Shown piece by piece: positions 1 to 9,636 of a DNA stretch of 64,000 bases. Position numbers and translations under genes: made by a program. Position 1 is the first letter of the stretch, and each line of letters starts with the position of its first letter. The notes under the pieces were generated by a model. That model did no database searches. It saw only the letters and a program-made list of their open reading frames with translations, and was not told the DNA's origin. This stretch comes from Streptomyces sp. NRRL B-24484 (lineage in GTDB: Bacteria > Actinomycetota > Actinomycetes > Streptomycetales > Streptomycetaceae): the NCBI RefSeq assembly GCF_000717715.1, contig NZ_JOAI01000047.1, positions 33,871 to 97,870 of the forward strand, written 5' to 3'.

Positions 1-2561
1 TCCAGGGCCTGGGCGTAGCGGCGGGCGCCGTCGGGCAGCCGCTCCGGCTCACGGCCGAGCAGCAGCCGCCAGCGGTCGGCCGCCGACAGCCGGGCCTCGG
101 CCGGGCCGTCGGCAGCGGTGCTCGCGGTCTCCACCGGGGGCGCCTCGGGCTCGGCGGGTGCCGGGGCCGGTGCCCCGGTGCCCGGGAGCCCGAGGGCGGC
201 GAGCGCCTCGGCGGCGGCGGTGTCCGCGGCCGTCCACAGCGCGAGCAGTTCGGCCGGGGCGGTGAGCGTCAGGTCGGGGCGCTCGCCGAGCCGTTCGGCG
301 ACGGTGTCCAGCAGCCGGCCGCGGCCGGCTGGGCTGAGCGCGTCGAAGCCGGCCCGCAGCGCGGGCAGCCGGTCCAGGAAGCCGCGGTCGGGCAGGGCGT
401 CGATCCGCTCCAGCAGCGGGCCGAGTGCGTCCGGCGCGTACTGGAGCAGCGGCCCGCCGGCCGTCAGCAGGCCGGTGAGCAGCCGGGCCAGTCTGCGGCG
501 GCCTTCTGGGTCGGCGGCGGCGTCGACCCAGCCGGCGGCGCGGGCGCCTAGGCGGTCCGCGGTGTCCAGGTCGAGCAGCACCCGTGCGGCGAGCGCGGCG
601 CCCTGGACGAGCGGCGAGCCGGTGCGGGCGAGCTCGGCGAGGGCGTCGTCCATCCGCAGGCCGAGCCGGTGGTCGCCGGCCCGGGTGGCCAGGGCGACCA
701 GGGCGGTGGCGTCCGCCGGGTCCTCACTGCCGGCGAGTCCGGGCAGGCCGCGGACGGCCGCGTCGAGCAGGACGGCGGCGAGTTCGGCGGCGCGTTCCCG
801 GCTCTGCTCGGTGGTGCCGGGCAGGTGGGCGAGCCGCAGGGCCTCCAACAGGTCCAGCGCGTCGAGGAGTTCCGGCAGGGTCGCCGAGGCGGGCAGCGAC
901 TGCTCGGCCTCGGCGAGCCGTTCGGCGACCAGCGCGGGCAGGTCGCAGCGGGCCGCGGCGCGCAGCCCGTCCAGCAGCTGGGTGCAGGTCGGGCCGCCCT
1001 CGGCGGACTGCCGGCGGGCGGTCTCCCGCAGGGTGCCGGCGGCGGCGAGTTCGGCGGTGACGCCGCGTACGCCGGCCAGGTCGAGCCGGGCGGCCGCGGA
1101 CGGCGTCCAGGCGATCCGCCAGCGGGTGCTGAGCGCGGAGCCGTCGCCGGTGCCGGAGACCTCGATCTGCTTGCCGTAGCCGATCCCGCAGATCGCGAGG
1201 CGCTGCAGCAGCACCTCGCGGCGCCCGTCCAGCGGGGAGCGCAGCGGGTCGAGCCGCAGTTCGCGGGAGTCCGGGTCCTCCGGGTCGGGCAGGCGCAGCG
1301 CGGCGAGCTCGGCCTCGACGGACGGGCCGAGGCCGGAGCGCGGGGTGCCCGGGGCGAGCCGGCCGCGGTCGGCGCCGACCAGCACCGCCTCCAGCGCCTT
1401 GGCGAGGGCCCGGCCGCGGCCGAGCGGCTCGCCCTGGCCGAGGACGGCGGTCACGGCCTCCAGCAGTTCGCCGCGGCCGGGTGCGGGCAGGCCGCGCAGC
1501 CGGGCGAGGTCGCCGGCCAGCCGCAGGGTCTCGGCGGCCTCGCCGGTGCCGGCCGGGTGCCCGGCCTTCCGCAGCTCCCGGCAGATGTCGGTGATCGCCC
1601 GGGCGGCGGCCGCGTCGACCTGCTCCGGGTCGCCCTGGGCGGCGAGCACGGCCTGCTGCCACTTGGGGTCGCGGATGCCCGCCGGATAGCCGGAGCGGGC
1701 GTCGAGCAGGTCGAAGGTGTACGGGACGAGCGAGGTGACCGGACCGCCCTCGGCCGGTGTCTCGGCCGGTGTCTCGGCCGGTGCACCGGTCGCGTCCGGC
1801 GCCGCCTCCTCGACGCCGGTCAGCGCCGGTCCGTGGAAGGCGCCGACGACCGCGGCGACCCGGCGGCCGCCGGCCGCCGCCGCGGCGATCACCCGGCGCA
1901 TGTGCGCCTCGCGGGCGAGGTCCCCGGCGGGCACCCCGCCGCGGCCCTCGGCGTCGCGGCGCAGCGCCCAGCCGACGGCCAGCGCGGCACGGCGGACGGC
2001 CTCCGGCTCGCTGCCGGGGGCCCGCACCTCGACGGAGCGGTCCCACAGGTCGTCGCCCTCGCGGCCGGTGCCGGCCGCCTCCAGCGCGTCGGCGTAGGCG
2101 GGGACGGCCGGGCGGACGCCGGGCGCGTCGCCCGCCCCGGCGGTCCCCCAGCCCTTGTCGGCGAGCGGCAGGTCGCAGCAGCGCACCTCGACGCCGTGCT
2201 CGCGGGCCCAGCGCAGGGCGGCGAGCTCGGGCGAGAAGTCCGCGAACGGGTAGAAGCCGAGGTGCCCGCCCTCGTCGGCCCCGGCGAGGGCGACGGGGGC
2301 GACGGTGCCCGGGTCGGCGAGGTGCGGCAGCCAGCGCTGGAAGTCGGCCGGCAGCTCGACGCAGACCACCTGCGGGTCGGCCTTGTCGAGCAGCGCCGGC
2401 ACCACCGCGGCGAGCGCCGGGCTGTGGTGCCGGACACCGATCAGGTGGGGCCGGGCGGAGGCGGCGAGCGCCTCCACCGCCTCGCGCGGGTCCGCGGTGT
2501 CCGCCGGGGTGCTCCCGGCGGCCGCCCCGGTGGTGTCCTCAGTGGTACGGGGGTCGGTCAC
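1..2561 (-). CDS. DUF5682 family protein, C-terminus cut by window edge
   Basis: The minus frame from a GTG at 2561 stays open to the left edge for about 853 codons. Near the N-terminus it reads LIGVRHHSPA, followed by an acidic stretch and TFAD/FSPEL-like segments, which I recognise as DUF5682 (the family of E. coli YehM). Its biochemical function is unknown. The GTG overlaps the stop of the upstream MoxR gene (GTGA at 2558-2561), so the two are translationally coupled. No signal peptide or membrane segment is visible, so the protein is probably cytosolic. The missing end and any following VWA gene lie left of the window. The family call rests on motif recognition and gene context, not on an alignment. 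Confidence 0.8.
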   Translation of the reverse strand, partial: MTDPRTTEDTTGAAAGSTPADTADPREAVEALAASARPHLIGVRHHSPALAAVVPALLDKADPQVVCVELPADFQRWLPHLADPGTVAPVALAGADEGGHLGFYPFADFSPELAALRWAREHGVEVRCCDLPLADKGWGTAGAGDAPGVRPAVPAYADALEAAGTGREGDDLWDRSVEVRAPGSEPEAVRRAALAVGWALRRDAEGRGGVPAGDLAREAHMRRVIAAAAAGGRRVAAVVGAFHGPALTGVEEAAPDATGAPAETPAETPAEGGPVTSLVPYTFDLLDARSGYPAGIRDPKWQQAVLAAQGDPEQVDAAAARAITDICRELRKAGHPAGTGEAAETLRLAGDLARLRGLPAPGRGELLEAVTAVLGQGEPLGRGRALAKALEAVLVGADRGRLAPGTPRSGLGPSVEAELAALRLPDPEDPDSRELRLDPLRSPLDGRREVLLQRLAICGIGYGKQIEVSGTGDGSALSTRWRIAWTPSAAARLDLAGVRGVTAELAAAGTLRETARRQSAEGGPTCTQLLDGLRAAARCDLPALVAERLAEAEQSLPASATLPELLDALDLLEALRLAHLPGTTEQSRERAAELAAVLLDAAVRGLPGLAGSEDPADATALVALATRAGDHRLGLRMDDALAELARTGSPLVQGAALAARVLLDLDTADRLGARAAGWVDAAADPEGRRRLARLLTGLLTAGGPLLQYAPDALGPLLERIDALPDRGFLDRLPALRAGFDALSPAGRGRLLDTVAERLGERPDLTLTAPAELLALWTAADTAAAEALAALGLPGTGAPAPAPAEPEAPPVETASTAADGPAEARLSAADRWRLLLGREPERLPDGARRYAQAL

Positions 2562-3754
2562 CGCAGGTTCTCCCGCAGGTCCCACAGGCGGCGCCACATC
2601 GCGGAGCCGTCCTCGGCGCGGCGGCGCACCGGGCCGTCCCAGTAGCCGAGCAGGCGGCCGTGGTCGGCCGGGTCGTCCTTGCGGACGGCGCCCAGCAGGT
2701 GGCCCGGGACCAGGTCCAGGACGTCGCCGGCGGGCAGGTAGGCGCGGGCCAGGCCGAGCGAGGCGGCGACGTGCACGGCCTCCGCGGTGGACATCACCGT
2801 GCCGGGCCGCTCGACGTCCCAGCCCTCGGCGGAGCGGCCGGTGCGCAGGTCGCGGAAGACGGTGACGAGCACGTCGAGGACGGCGTCGTCGACGCCGAAC
2901 GCCGCACCGGCCCGCTGCACGGCGGCGGTGGCCTGGGTGCGGACGAGCTCGGTCTCCGCGCCGGCGTCGGCGATCGGGTGCACCGTCTCGAAGTTGAAGC
3001 GGCGCTTGAGCGCGGCGGACATCTCGGAGACGCCGCGGTCGCGCAGGTTCGCGGTGGCGATCACGGTGAAGCCGGGGACGGCGGCGACGGTCGCGTCCGC
3101 GGTGCCGGCGAGCTCCGGCACGCTGACCCGGCGGTCGGAGAGGATCGACACCAGCGCGTCCTGCACCTCGGGCAGGCAGCGGGTGACCTCCTCGATCCGG
3201 GCCACCCGGCCGGTGCGCATCGCGGTCATCACCGGCGAGGCGACCAGCGCCTGCGGGGTGGGGCCCTGGGCGAGCAGCAGCGCGTAGTTCCAGCCGTAGC
3301 GGAAGGCGTCCTCGGTGGTGCCGGCGGTGCCCTGCACGGTGAGCTCGCTGGTGCCGCTGACCGCGGCGGACAGCAGCTCGGAGAGCATGGACTTCGCGGT
3401 GCCGGGCTCGCCGACGAGCAGCAGGCCGCGCTCGCCCGCGAGGGTGACCACGCAGCGCTCGACCAGGGCGCGCTCGCCGACGAACTTCGGCGCGACGACC
3501 AGCTTGGCGGGCAGCGCGCCGTCCTTGCGGCGCTTCGGCGGCAGGGCGAGCGCCTCGCCGTCGCTGCCGCAGACGAAGGTGACCACCGCGGCCGGGGTCA
3601 GCGCCCAGCCGGGCGGGCGGGGGCCCTCGTCGTACGCGGCGAGGAAGGCGAGCTCCTGGGCGTACCGCTCCTCGGCGGGCAGGATCTGCCGGGCCGGCGG
3701 GGCGGCCTGATCGGTCGTCGGCTCGGAGAGGTCGGTCGGGGTCGTCGGAGACAC
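2558..3754 (-). CDS. MoxR-family AAA+ ATPase, YehL-like
   Basis: A 398-residue AAA+ ATPase. Walker A is GEPGTAKS at about residues 115-122. A Walker B/post-B segment reads ARIEEVTRCLPEVQ, and the sensor-1 region reads IATANLRDRGVSEMSAALKRRF. These features fit the MoxR group, and the DUF5682 and DUF4132 neighbours fit the YehL subgroup. MoxR ATPases act as chaperone-like remodellers, usually with a VWA partner, but no substrate is known here. I chose the GTG at 3754 because AAGGA lies 8 bases upstream. An ATG at 3823 would add 23 unlikely residues across a poorly coding stretch. It overlaps the DUF5682 gene by four bases and lies 93 bases after the large upstream gene, with a hairpin in between. 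Confidence 0.9.
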   Translation of the reverse strand: MSPTTPTDLSEPTTDQAAPPARQILPAEERYAQELAFLAAYDEGPRPPGWALTPAAVVTFVCGSDGEALALPPKRRKDGALPAKLVVAPKFVGERALVERCVVTLAGERGLLLVGEPGTAKSMLSELLSAAVSGTSELTVQGTAGTTEDAFRYGWNYALLLAQGPTPQALVASPVMTAMRTGRVARIEEVTRCLPEVQDALVSILSDRRVSVPELAGTADATVAAVPGFTVIATANLRDRGVSEMSAALKRRFNFETVHPIADAGAETELVRTQATAAVQRAGAAFGVDDAVLDVLVTVFRDLRTGRSAEGWDVERPGTVMSTAEAVHVAASLGLARAYLPAGDVLDLVPGHLLGAVRKDDPADHGRLLGYWDGPVRRRAEDGSAMWRRLWDLRENLR

Positions 3755-3798
3755 GGTGTCGGTCCTTCGGTCCGGGGAAAGGGGAACAACGGGTGGGG

Positions 3799-3829
3799 CC
3801 GGGGGTGCGGCGGTGTGCCGCACCCCCGG
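3799..3829 (-). terminator. Intra-operon hairpin before moxR
   Basis: A perfect 13-bp inverted repeat (CCGGGGGTGCGGC at 3799-3811 and its complement at 3817-3829) has a 5-base loop. It sits 19 bases after the stop of the 1641-residue gene and upstream of the MoxR start. There is no U-tract, which is usual for actinobacterial terminators. It may lower or separate expression of the moxR-DUF5682 half of the operon, or protect the 3' end of a processed upstream transcript. Confidence 0.6.
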
Positions 3830-3847
3830 GGGGTCGCCGGCGCTCGG

Positions 3848-6800
3848 TCAGCGGCGGCGGCCGCGGCGGGCCTTGGGCGCCTTCAGTTCGCCGAAGCTCG
3901 GCAGGTCGCCGTCGAGCAGGCGCTGCCAGGCGCGGCGGTACAGCCCGGCGGCGGGCTCGGCCGGCAGCAGCACGCCGAGGGCGGTGGAGCCGCCGCCGAG
4001 CAGCGGCAGCTTCCAGGTCTCCAGCGGCAGGTGCGGGCTGCGCTGCTCCGTCCAGCCGCCGGGCAGGAAGAGCGTCCGTCCGGCGCGGGTGCGGGAGGCC
4101 TGCACGACCAGGTCGGTCGCGGCGAGCTCGGCCCGGGCGGCCTTCAGCCGGGCCGGCTTCCAGCCCGTCCAGCGGGCGGTGTTGCGGTCCGTCGGGTCGG
4201 GCATGGCGAGCAGCATCAGGTACAGCGCGGCGGCGTCCGCGCCGAGGCCGTGCCGCGCGGCGGCCTCCTCGACGAGGTCGGGCACCGAGCGGGACGGGTC
4301 CTGCGGCCACCAGGTGCCGTCCGGCCCGCGCTCGCCGGCGGCCGGGTCGCCCGGGTCGCCGAGCATCGCCTCGAAGCCGGGCGAACGGGCGGCCTTCAGC
4401 GCCGCCTCGGCCGGGAAGGGCTCGCCGGCGTTCTCCCGCAGCGCGGGCAGGTACGGGTCCTCGCCGGCCGCGTCCAGCAGGGCGGTGCGGATGCCCGGCG
4501 CGGGCTGGGTGTCGTGGGTCGCCATGACCACCGCGCCGTACCGCTCGTAGCCCTCGCCGACCTCGGTCGGTGCGCCGGCGACCTTGCGGAAGCTCGGCAG
4601 GCTGACGTAGCGGCCCAGGTCGAGCATCAGGCCCGGGTGGGCGAGCCGGTCGCGGACGGCGGCCAGCGCGGCGGGCAGCGCCGCCCGCAGCGGGTCGCCG
4701 GCCGGCAGCCGGTGGGACAGCCACCCGGCCATCGCCACCGCGCCGACGAGCGTCGCGGCGGTGAAGCCGGAGCCCGGCCGGACGGGCACCACCCGGTCCC
4801 GCTGGACGTGCCACTCCAGGTCCTGCGTCAGGTCGGCCGCCGAGGCCGGGTCCAGGACGGCGCCCAGTGCGGCGCGGGGCGCCCAGCCGGTGCGCACCGC
4901 ACGGACGGCCTCGGCGAGCAGCGCCTCCGGGACGGCGACGCGGCGGCCCAGCTTCTCGTTCCACACCGCCGCGGCGGCCTCGACGTCCGGGCCCTCTGTC
5001 CAGAGCAGCGCCGGGTCGGCGGGCACCAGGGCGGTGAGCAGCCTGCGCCGGGTGGCGGCGCCGAGCGAGCGCAGCTCGTCCCGGGCGACCGCCGCGTCGG
5101 CGACCTTGAGCCCGAGCATCGCCCGGGTCTCGGCGGGCAGGAAGTTGCGCTCCCACTTCTCGACCTGCGGCAGGCCGGCCACCACCAGGGCGGCCATGGT
5201 GCCGGTGACACCGGTGAGCGAGGCGAACCGTTCGGCGGCCGCCGGGAACCACGGGGCCGGCTCGCGGTCCGCGGCGTACGCCAGCACCGCGGCGGCCCGG
5301 CCGTCCGCGGCGCCCTTCAGCGGCTCGCAGGAGAGCAGGGTGTACGGCGCCGGCGCCTCGAAGCGGCCGGTGGGGTCGTGGAAGAGCACGGTCGACTCGG
5401 TGTCGCCGTTGGTCGCCACGTCCCCGTCGGCGAACAGCAGGAACGCGCCGCCGCCGAGCGGCAGCAGCATGTCGCGGTCGCCGTGGCGGGTCGAGCCGTC
5501 CCGGTCGGCCAGGTGGCCGGCCGCGACGTGCAGCCTGGCAGTGCGCCAGTGCGCGGTCCCGGCCGGGTCGGTGAGGCCCACCCCGGCCAGCACCTCGAAC
5601 AGGCCGCGCAGCGCGGCACGGTCCTCCGGCGTGCTGGTGGCGGACACCGCGCGCAGCGCGGTCGCCGCGGGCAGCTGCGGCAGCTGCCGCCAGCCGACCC
5701 GCTCGTGCGGGGTCTCCGTGGCGTCCAGGTGCACCGTGCCCGGTGCCGCGGCCTCGGTCTCGGGGGAGGCCGCCCGGGCGAGGAAGCGCACCTGCTCGGC
5801 GGTGTACCGGCTCTGCTGCGCGTTGTACCAGGAGGACGCCACGCCGAGGCCGCTGAGTGCGGCCTGCAGCTCGCCGTCGGACGGGCCGGGGGCCTCCTCG
5901 ACCGGGACGGCGCCGCCGGACAGCTCCAGCTCCAGGCGCTCGGCGACGGCCGTCAGCCGCTGCTGCGGGGCGGCGGCGTAGCGCAGCAGGCCCGCGATGC
6001 CGGCCAGCAGCCGCTCGTCGGTGACCTCCGGCAGCACCGCGCGGACCGCCGCGGTGAGCTCGGCGGGCTGCTGCGGGTCGGCCTCGGTGGCGGCCTTGAG
6101 CAGCGCGGCGGCCGTGCCGTCGTCGAGGCGGCGCAGCGCGGCGGAGCCCTGCGGGTCGCGCGGCTGCAGGTAGTGCCAGTAGCGCAGCGGCGGCAGGATC
6201 AGCGTGCCCTCGGCGAACTCGCCGGGCAGGTCGTCGGTGCGGACGGTGGCGGTCGTGGCGCCGTCCGCGTCGACCAGCCGGATGCCGTAGGTGCCGTTGC
6301 GGACGACGGCCTGCGGCCGGTCGGCGCCGGGGAACTGCACCAGGCGCAGCGGGCAGCCCCGGCCCGGCGGCAGGGTGATGCCGCGTCCGGCGAGGTCCTC
6401 GCCGCGGTGCGAGCCGTCCGCCAGGGTGAGGGTGCGCCAGCCGAGCAGGCCGTCCACCGGCGCGCCGCTCGCCGTGGTGTCACCGGTCGGCGCGGGCATC
6501 ACCCAGCCGCCGCAGGCCTTGCTGCCCGCCGGGGCGTCGCGCAGCGCGTCGGCGACGAAGGCGGGGTCGGCGGCCCGGCCGACGGTGTCGGTCGCCGGGT
6601 CGTACTCGTGCCAGGTGTACGGGGCGTCGCCGCCCGGGTCGGCCCACACCCAGAAGGTGCGGCCGTCGCCGATGATCCGGCGCTCGCCGGGCAGCGCGGT
6701 GTCCCCGGCGTGCACGGTGCCCTTGCCTCCGGTGCGGCCGCCGCCGTCGAGCGGCAGGCTGTGGCTGTTCAGCGAGCCCAGCCAGTAGGTGCGGGTGCCG

Positions 6801-8773
6801 CGCCGGGAGGTGTTCTCGGGCATGCTGAACACGCGGTCCGCGGCGGTGTGCCAGTAGCCGAGGAAGCGGCGGTTGTTGGCCTGCGACTGCCAGTGGACGA
6901 GCAGCGAGCCGTCCACGTAGTGGAAGCCGGTCTCGGAGGAGTCGCCAGCGGGGATCCGCAGGTCGTGACTGAGCACGGTGCCCTCGGCGCCGAGCACCCG
7001 GGCCTGCGAGGGACCGGCCGCGATCAGGTGCGGCCAGGCGTCCGCGACGACGATGTCGTCGACGTCCTTGCGGGCGACGAGCTCCGCGGCGGCCTCGTCC
7101 CAGGCGGGCCAGCCCAACTCGTCGATCACGCCGGCGCGCAGCGAGCGGGCGAGCACGGCCGACAGGTCGGTGGAGGCCGCGGCGCGGACCTCCTCCCCCG
7201 CCAGCACCAGCACCTCGCCGGGCAGCCAGCCGAGCCGCTGGAAGGCGTTCGGCAGCTCGGGCAGGCCGGCGGCGCGCGGCTGCCGGGCGATCTCGGACAT
7301 CCACTCGGCGAGCATCGGCCGGCCGCCCGGCGAGCGGGCGAGCAGGCCGAGGGCCTGCCGGCCGCCGGCGTCGTTGGAGAGCCGGTCGGCGCCCCTGCGG
7401 AACGCCGGCCGGAAGCGCGGGTCGGCCTCCAGCGCGGTCAGGTCGCGCCGCGCCTCGTCCTGCGCCCAGGCCTCCAGGTGCAGCGTGGTGTTCTCGGTCG
7501 GGTCGGCGACCGGCACGCCGAGGGCGAGCAGGGTGTCCAGCAGGTTGACGTTGGTCTCGGTGACGCGCACCGCGGTGCCGGCCGCCGTGTGCTCGGCGCG
7601 CAGCCGCCCGGCGGCCCGGTCGACCAGCGGCAGCAGCGCGGGTATCCGGGTCTGGGTGCCCCAGCGGTGGCCGCGCCAGCCGAGGAAGCGCTCGAACCAG
7701 CCTGCGGTGCCGTCCGCGGGGCGGGCCTCGGCGGGCACCGAGTCGTCGTACAGGCCGGTGGCCGCGCCGGACTCGACCAGGACGTCCAGCCACAGCACGG
7801 GCAGTTCGCCGTCGTAGCCGGTCGGCATCAGGTCGAGCAGCCGGCCGCGGGCCGACGGGCTGCGCCGGCCGAGCGCGACCAGGGCGTCGCGGTGGCGCTT
7901 CCACCAGCCGGCGGCGGCGCGCAGTGTGGCGGGCAGTGCGAGGAGTTCGTCGAGGTAGTCGGCCTCGGCGGCCTCCGGGTCGGCGCCGGCCGCGCGGGCC
8001 AGCCGGCGCAGGTCGGTCGCCATCACGGCGGACGGCTCCAGGCCGCCCGCGGTGCGGCGCACGCACAGCCGGCGGAACCGGTCGAAGGCCTCCGCGGCGG
8101 GCACCCGGGCGCTCAGCTCCTTGGCGTACCCGGAGAGCACCTTGACGGGCAGTGCGCCGGCCAGCGCGAACTCCAGGAAGACCGCGTCGAGGCGCTGCTC
8201 GTCCAGCGGGAGGCCGTGCTGCGCCTCGGCCTTGCGGGCGCGGGCGAACATCTGGGCGGCGAACTGGCTGTTCTCGGCGCCGAGGAAGACCCGGCCGGCC
8301 TGCTCGTAGAAGGTCGGCAGGAAGTGCGGCACCGCCTCGGCCAGCCGCTCGGCGAGCTGCTGGTAGCCCTCCAGGGCGGCCTTCGGCCGGGAGGCGGCCT
8401 GCTTGGCGATCCGCTCCAGCTCGGGCACGATGCCGAGCGCGTGGTGGCCGTCCTGCGGGTGGTGGGCGAGCACCCACTCGGGGAAGCCCAGGGCCTGCCG
8501 CAGGCCGAGGCCGACCTCGGCCGGTTCGGTGTCGGGCTGCAGGCCGAGGAAGCCCACGGCCTGGTCCTCGGCGGCGCCCAGCTCGGCGGGCACCAGCCGG
8601 ACCACGACCCGGTCGTCCAGGCCGGGGTGGCGGTACGTGCGGGCGGTCAGCGGCACGGCCCGCTCGCCGGCGCCGGCGGTGCCGGGCGGCAGCACGGCCC
8701 CGGCCTGCAGCAGCTCGGCGGCCTGCTCCTCGGTCATCGTGCGGCCCGTCCCCGTGTCCTCGTGCGTGCTCAT
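3848..8773 (-). CDS. Large conserved-type protein of unknown function in MoxR/DUF4132 operon
   Basis: A 1641-residue soluble protein with no signal peptide or membrane helix. I do not recognise a catalytic motif. The N-terminal third is helical and Leu/Ala/Glu-rich. A central part (about residues 610-760) has repeated Trp/Tyr/Gly-rich strands such as VHWQSQANNRRFLGYWHT and TFWVWADPGG, suggesting a beta-rich module. The tail ends in a basic KAPKARRGRRR. The start at 8773 is fixed by ATGA overlap with the preceding DUF4132 gene; a longer upstream open frame merely runs antiparallel through that gene. Position and size make it the counterpart of the large partners found with YehL-type MoxR genes. 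This is inference from context. Confidence 0.85.
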   Translation of the reverse strand: MSTHEDTGTGRTMTEEQAAELLQAGAVLPPGTAGAGERAVPLTARTYRHPGLDDRVVVRLVPAELGAAEDQAVGFLGLQPDTEPAEVGLGLRQALGFPEWVLAHHPQDGHHALGIVPELERIAKQAASRPKAALEGYQQLAERLAEAVPHFLPTFYEQAGRVFLGAENSQFAAQMFARARKAEAQHGLPLDEQRLDAVFLEFALAGALPVKVLSGYAKELSARVPAAEAFDRFRRLCVRRTAGGLEPSAVMATDLRRLARAAGADPEAAEADYLDELLALPATLRAAAGWWKRHRDALVALGRRSPSARGRLLDLMPTGYDGELPVLWLDVLVESGAATGLYDDSVPAEARPADGTAGWFERFLGWRGHRWGTQTRIPALLPLVDRAAGRLRAEHTAAGTAVRVTETNVNLLDTLLALGVPVADPTENTTLHLEAWAQDEARRDLTALEADPRFRPAFRRGADRLSNDAGGRQALGLLARSPGGRPMLAEWMSEIARQPRAAGLPELPNAFQRLGWLPGEVLVLAGEEVRAAASTDLSAVLARSLRAGVIDELGWPAWDEAAAELVARKDVDDIVVADAWPHLIAAGPSQARVLGAEGTVLSHDLRIPAGDSSETGFHYVDGSLLVHWQSQANNRRFLGYWHTAADRVFSMPENTSRRGTRTYWLGSLNSHSLPLDGGGRTGGKGTVHAGDTALPGERRIIGDGRTFWVWADPGGDAPYTWHEYDPATDTVGRAADPAFVADALRDAPAGSKACGGWVMPAPTGDTTASGAPVDGLLGWRTLTLADGSHRGEDLAGRGITLPPGRGCPLRLVQFPGADRPQAVVRNGTYGIRLVDADGATTATVRTDDLPGEFAEGTLILPPLRYWHYLQPRDPQGSAALRRLDDGTAAALLKAATEADPQQPAELTAAVRAVLPEVTDERLLAGIAGLLRYAAAPQQRLTAVAERLELELSGGAVPVEEAPGPSDGELQAALSGLGVASSWYNAQQSRYTAEQVRFLARAASPETEAAAPGTVHLDATETPHERVGWRQLPQLPAATALRAVSATSTPEDRAALRGLFEVLAGVGLTDPAGTAHWRTARLHVAAGHLADRDGSTRHGDRDMLLPLGGGAFLLFADGDVATNGDTESTVLFHDPTGRFEAPAPYTLLSCEPLKGAADGRAAAVLAYAADREPAPWFPAAAERFASLTGVTGTMAALVVAGLPQVEKWERNFLPAETRAMLGLKVADAAVARDELRSLGAATRRRLLTALVPADPALLWTEGPDVEAAAAVWNEKLGRRVAVPEALLAEAVRAVRTGWAPRAALGAVLDPASAADLTQDLEWHVQRDRVVPVRPGSGFTAATLVGAVAMAGWLSHRLPAGDPLRAALPAALAAVRDRLAHPGLMLDLGRYVSLPSFRKVAGAPTEVGEGYERYGAVVMATHDTQPAPGIRTALLDAAGEDPYLPALRENAGEPFPAEAALKAARSPGFEAMLGDPGDPAAGERGPDGTWWPQDPSRSVPDLVEEAAARHGLGADAAALYLMLLAMPDPTDRNTARWTGWKPARLKAARAELAATDLVVQASRTRAGRTLFLPGGWTEQRSPHLPLETWKLPLLGGGSTALGVLLPAEPAAGLYRRAWQRLLDGDLPSFGELKAPKARRGRRR

Positions 8774-9636
8774 GCGTTCTTCCCCTCCTGGACCGTGCGG
8801 CCGGCGTACAGCGCGGCGGCCATCCGCATCCCCTCCGACCAGGCGACCGGCCCGACCTCGGGCAGCGTCAGCGCCCGGCCCTCGGTGTCGCGCCAGCACA
8901 GCGCGCCGGTCTCCGAATCGCCGTCCCAGTACGGCTCGCCGATCCACACCGCCGGCTCGACCGTCCGCTCGCCGTCCCGGACCCGGGTGGTGGCGTAGCC
9001 GCCGGAGACCCGGTAACCGAGCCCGGTGGCGCGGGCGGCCAGGCCGAACCGCGACGGGAACCTGCCGCCGGCGAAGTCCTTGACCTCGGTGGCCTTCTCC
9101 GCCACCTCGTCGGGCTTGCGGAAGGTCGCCCGGTGGATCTGGTCGACGCCCTGGACGACGCCGAGCTCGGCCGCGAACTCCCGCAGGTCCTCCAGGTCCT
9201 CCAGCAGCACCGGGTGCGGCAGGGTGACCGTGGCGGGGGAGATGCGGACGGTCTCGCCGTCCAGGTCGACGAGCCGCAGCTCGCCGTCGGCGGTGGCGTC
9301 GCGCAGGAAGCCCACCTCGTCCTCGCCGTCGCCGACGACCACCAGGTCGCGCAGCGCGGCCTGCCAGGCCTCGTCCGGCCAGACCTTGGCCAGCAGCCCG
9401 GTCGGCACCGGCAGCGAGGACACCATCCAGGCGTCCACCTGCTCCCGGCAGGACGCCGCGTGGCGCTCCAGCCAGGTCGCGAACCGGCGCAGCCGGTCCG
9501 TCTCCGGGTGCTCGCGCACCGCCTTCGGCAGCGACTTCAGCTGCCTCCCCGCGGAACGGCCGGACGTCGACCGCGCCGTCACCCGGCCCTCCACCAGGGC
9601 GACCTCGTACCCGTCGCCCGCCGCCACCCAACCCAT
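8770..9636 (-). CDS. DUF4132 domain protein, first gene of MoxR operon
   Basis: A 288-residue protein. The segment RQLKSLPKAVREHP followed by a helix, then LAKVWPDEAWQAALRDLVV, VGFLRDA, TLPHPVLLEDL and QGVDQIHR follows the conserved pattern I know for DUF4132, a domain also present in E. coli YehI and MolR. No enzymatic function is established for the domain. The ATG at 9636 has GAGGTG about 9 bases upstream; an ATG 22 codons earlier lacks one. The stop overlaps the next start (ATGA, 8770-8773), so it is coupled to the 1641-residue gene. It is a short, almost domain-only version compared with the >1000-residue E. coli protein. Confidence 0.8.
   Translation of the reverse strand: MGWVAAGDGYEVALVEGRVTARSTSGRSAGRQLKSLPKAVREHPETDRLRRFATWLERHAASCREQVDAWMVSSLPVPTGLLAKVWPDEAWQAALRDLVVVGDGEDEVGFLRDATADGELRLVDLDGETVRISPATVTLPHPVLLEDLEDLREFAAELGVVQGVDQIHRATFRKPDEVAEKATEVKDFAGGRFPSRFGLAARATGLGYRVSGGYATTRVRDGERTVEPAVWIGEPYWDGDSETGALCWRDTEGRALTLPEVGPVAWSEGMRMAAALYAGRTVQEGKNA

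Noticed and set aside
669..2645. Long plus-strand open frames over the DUF5682 gene
   Set aside because: The minus frame has normal protein composition and the family motif; the plus frames are low-complexity Gly/Ala/Arg.
1757..8998. A 2413-codon open frame on the plus strand
   Set aside because: It is antisense to the DUF4132/giant/MoxR operon, is Arg/Gly/Pro-rich without domains, and exists only because stop codons are rare at this GC content.
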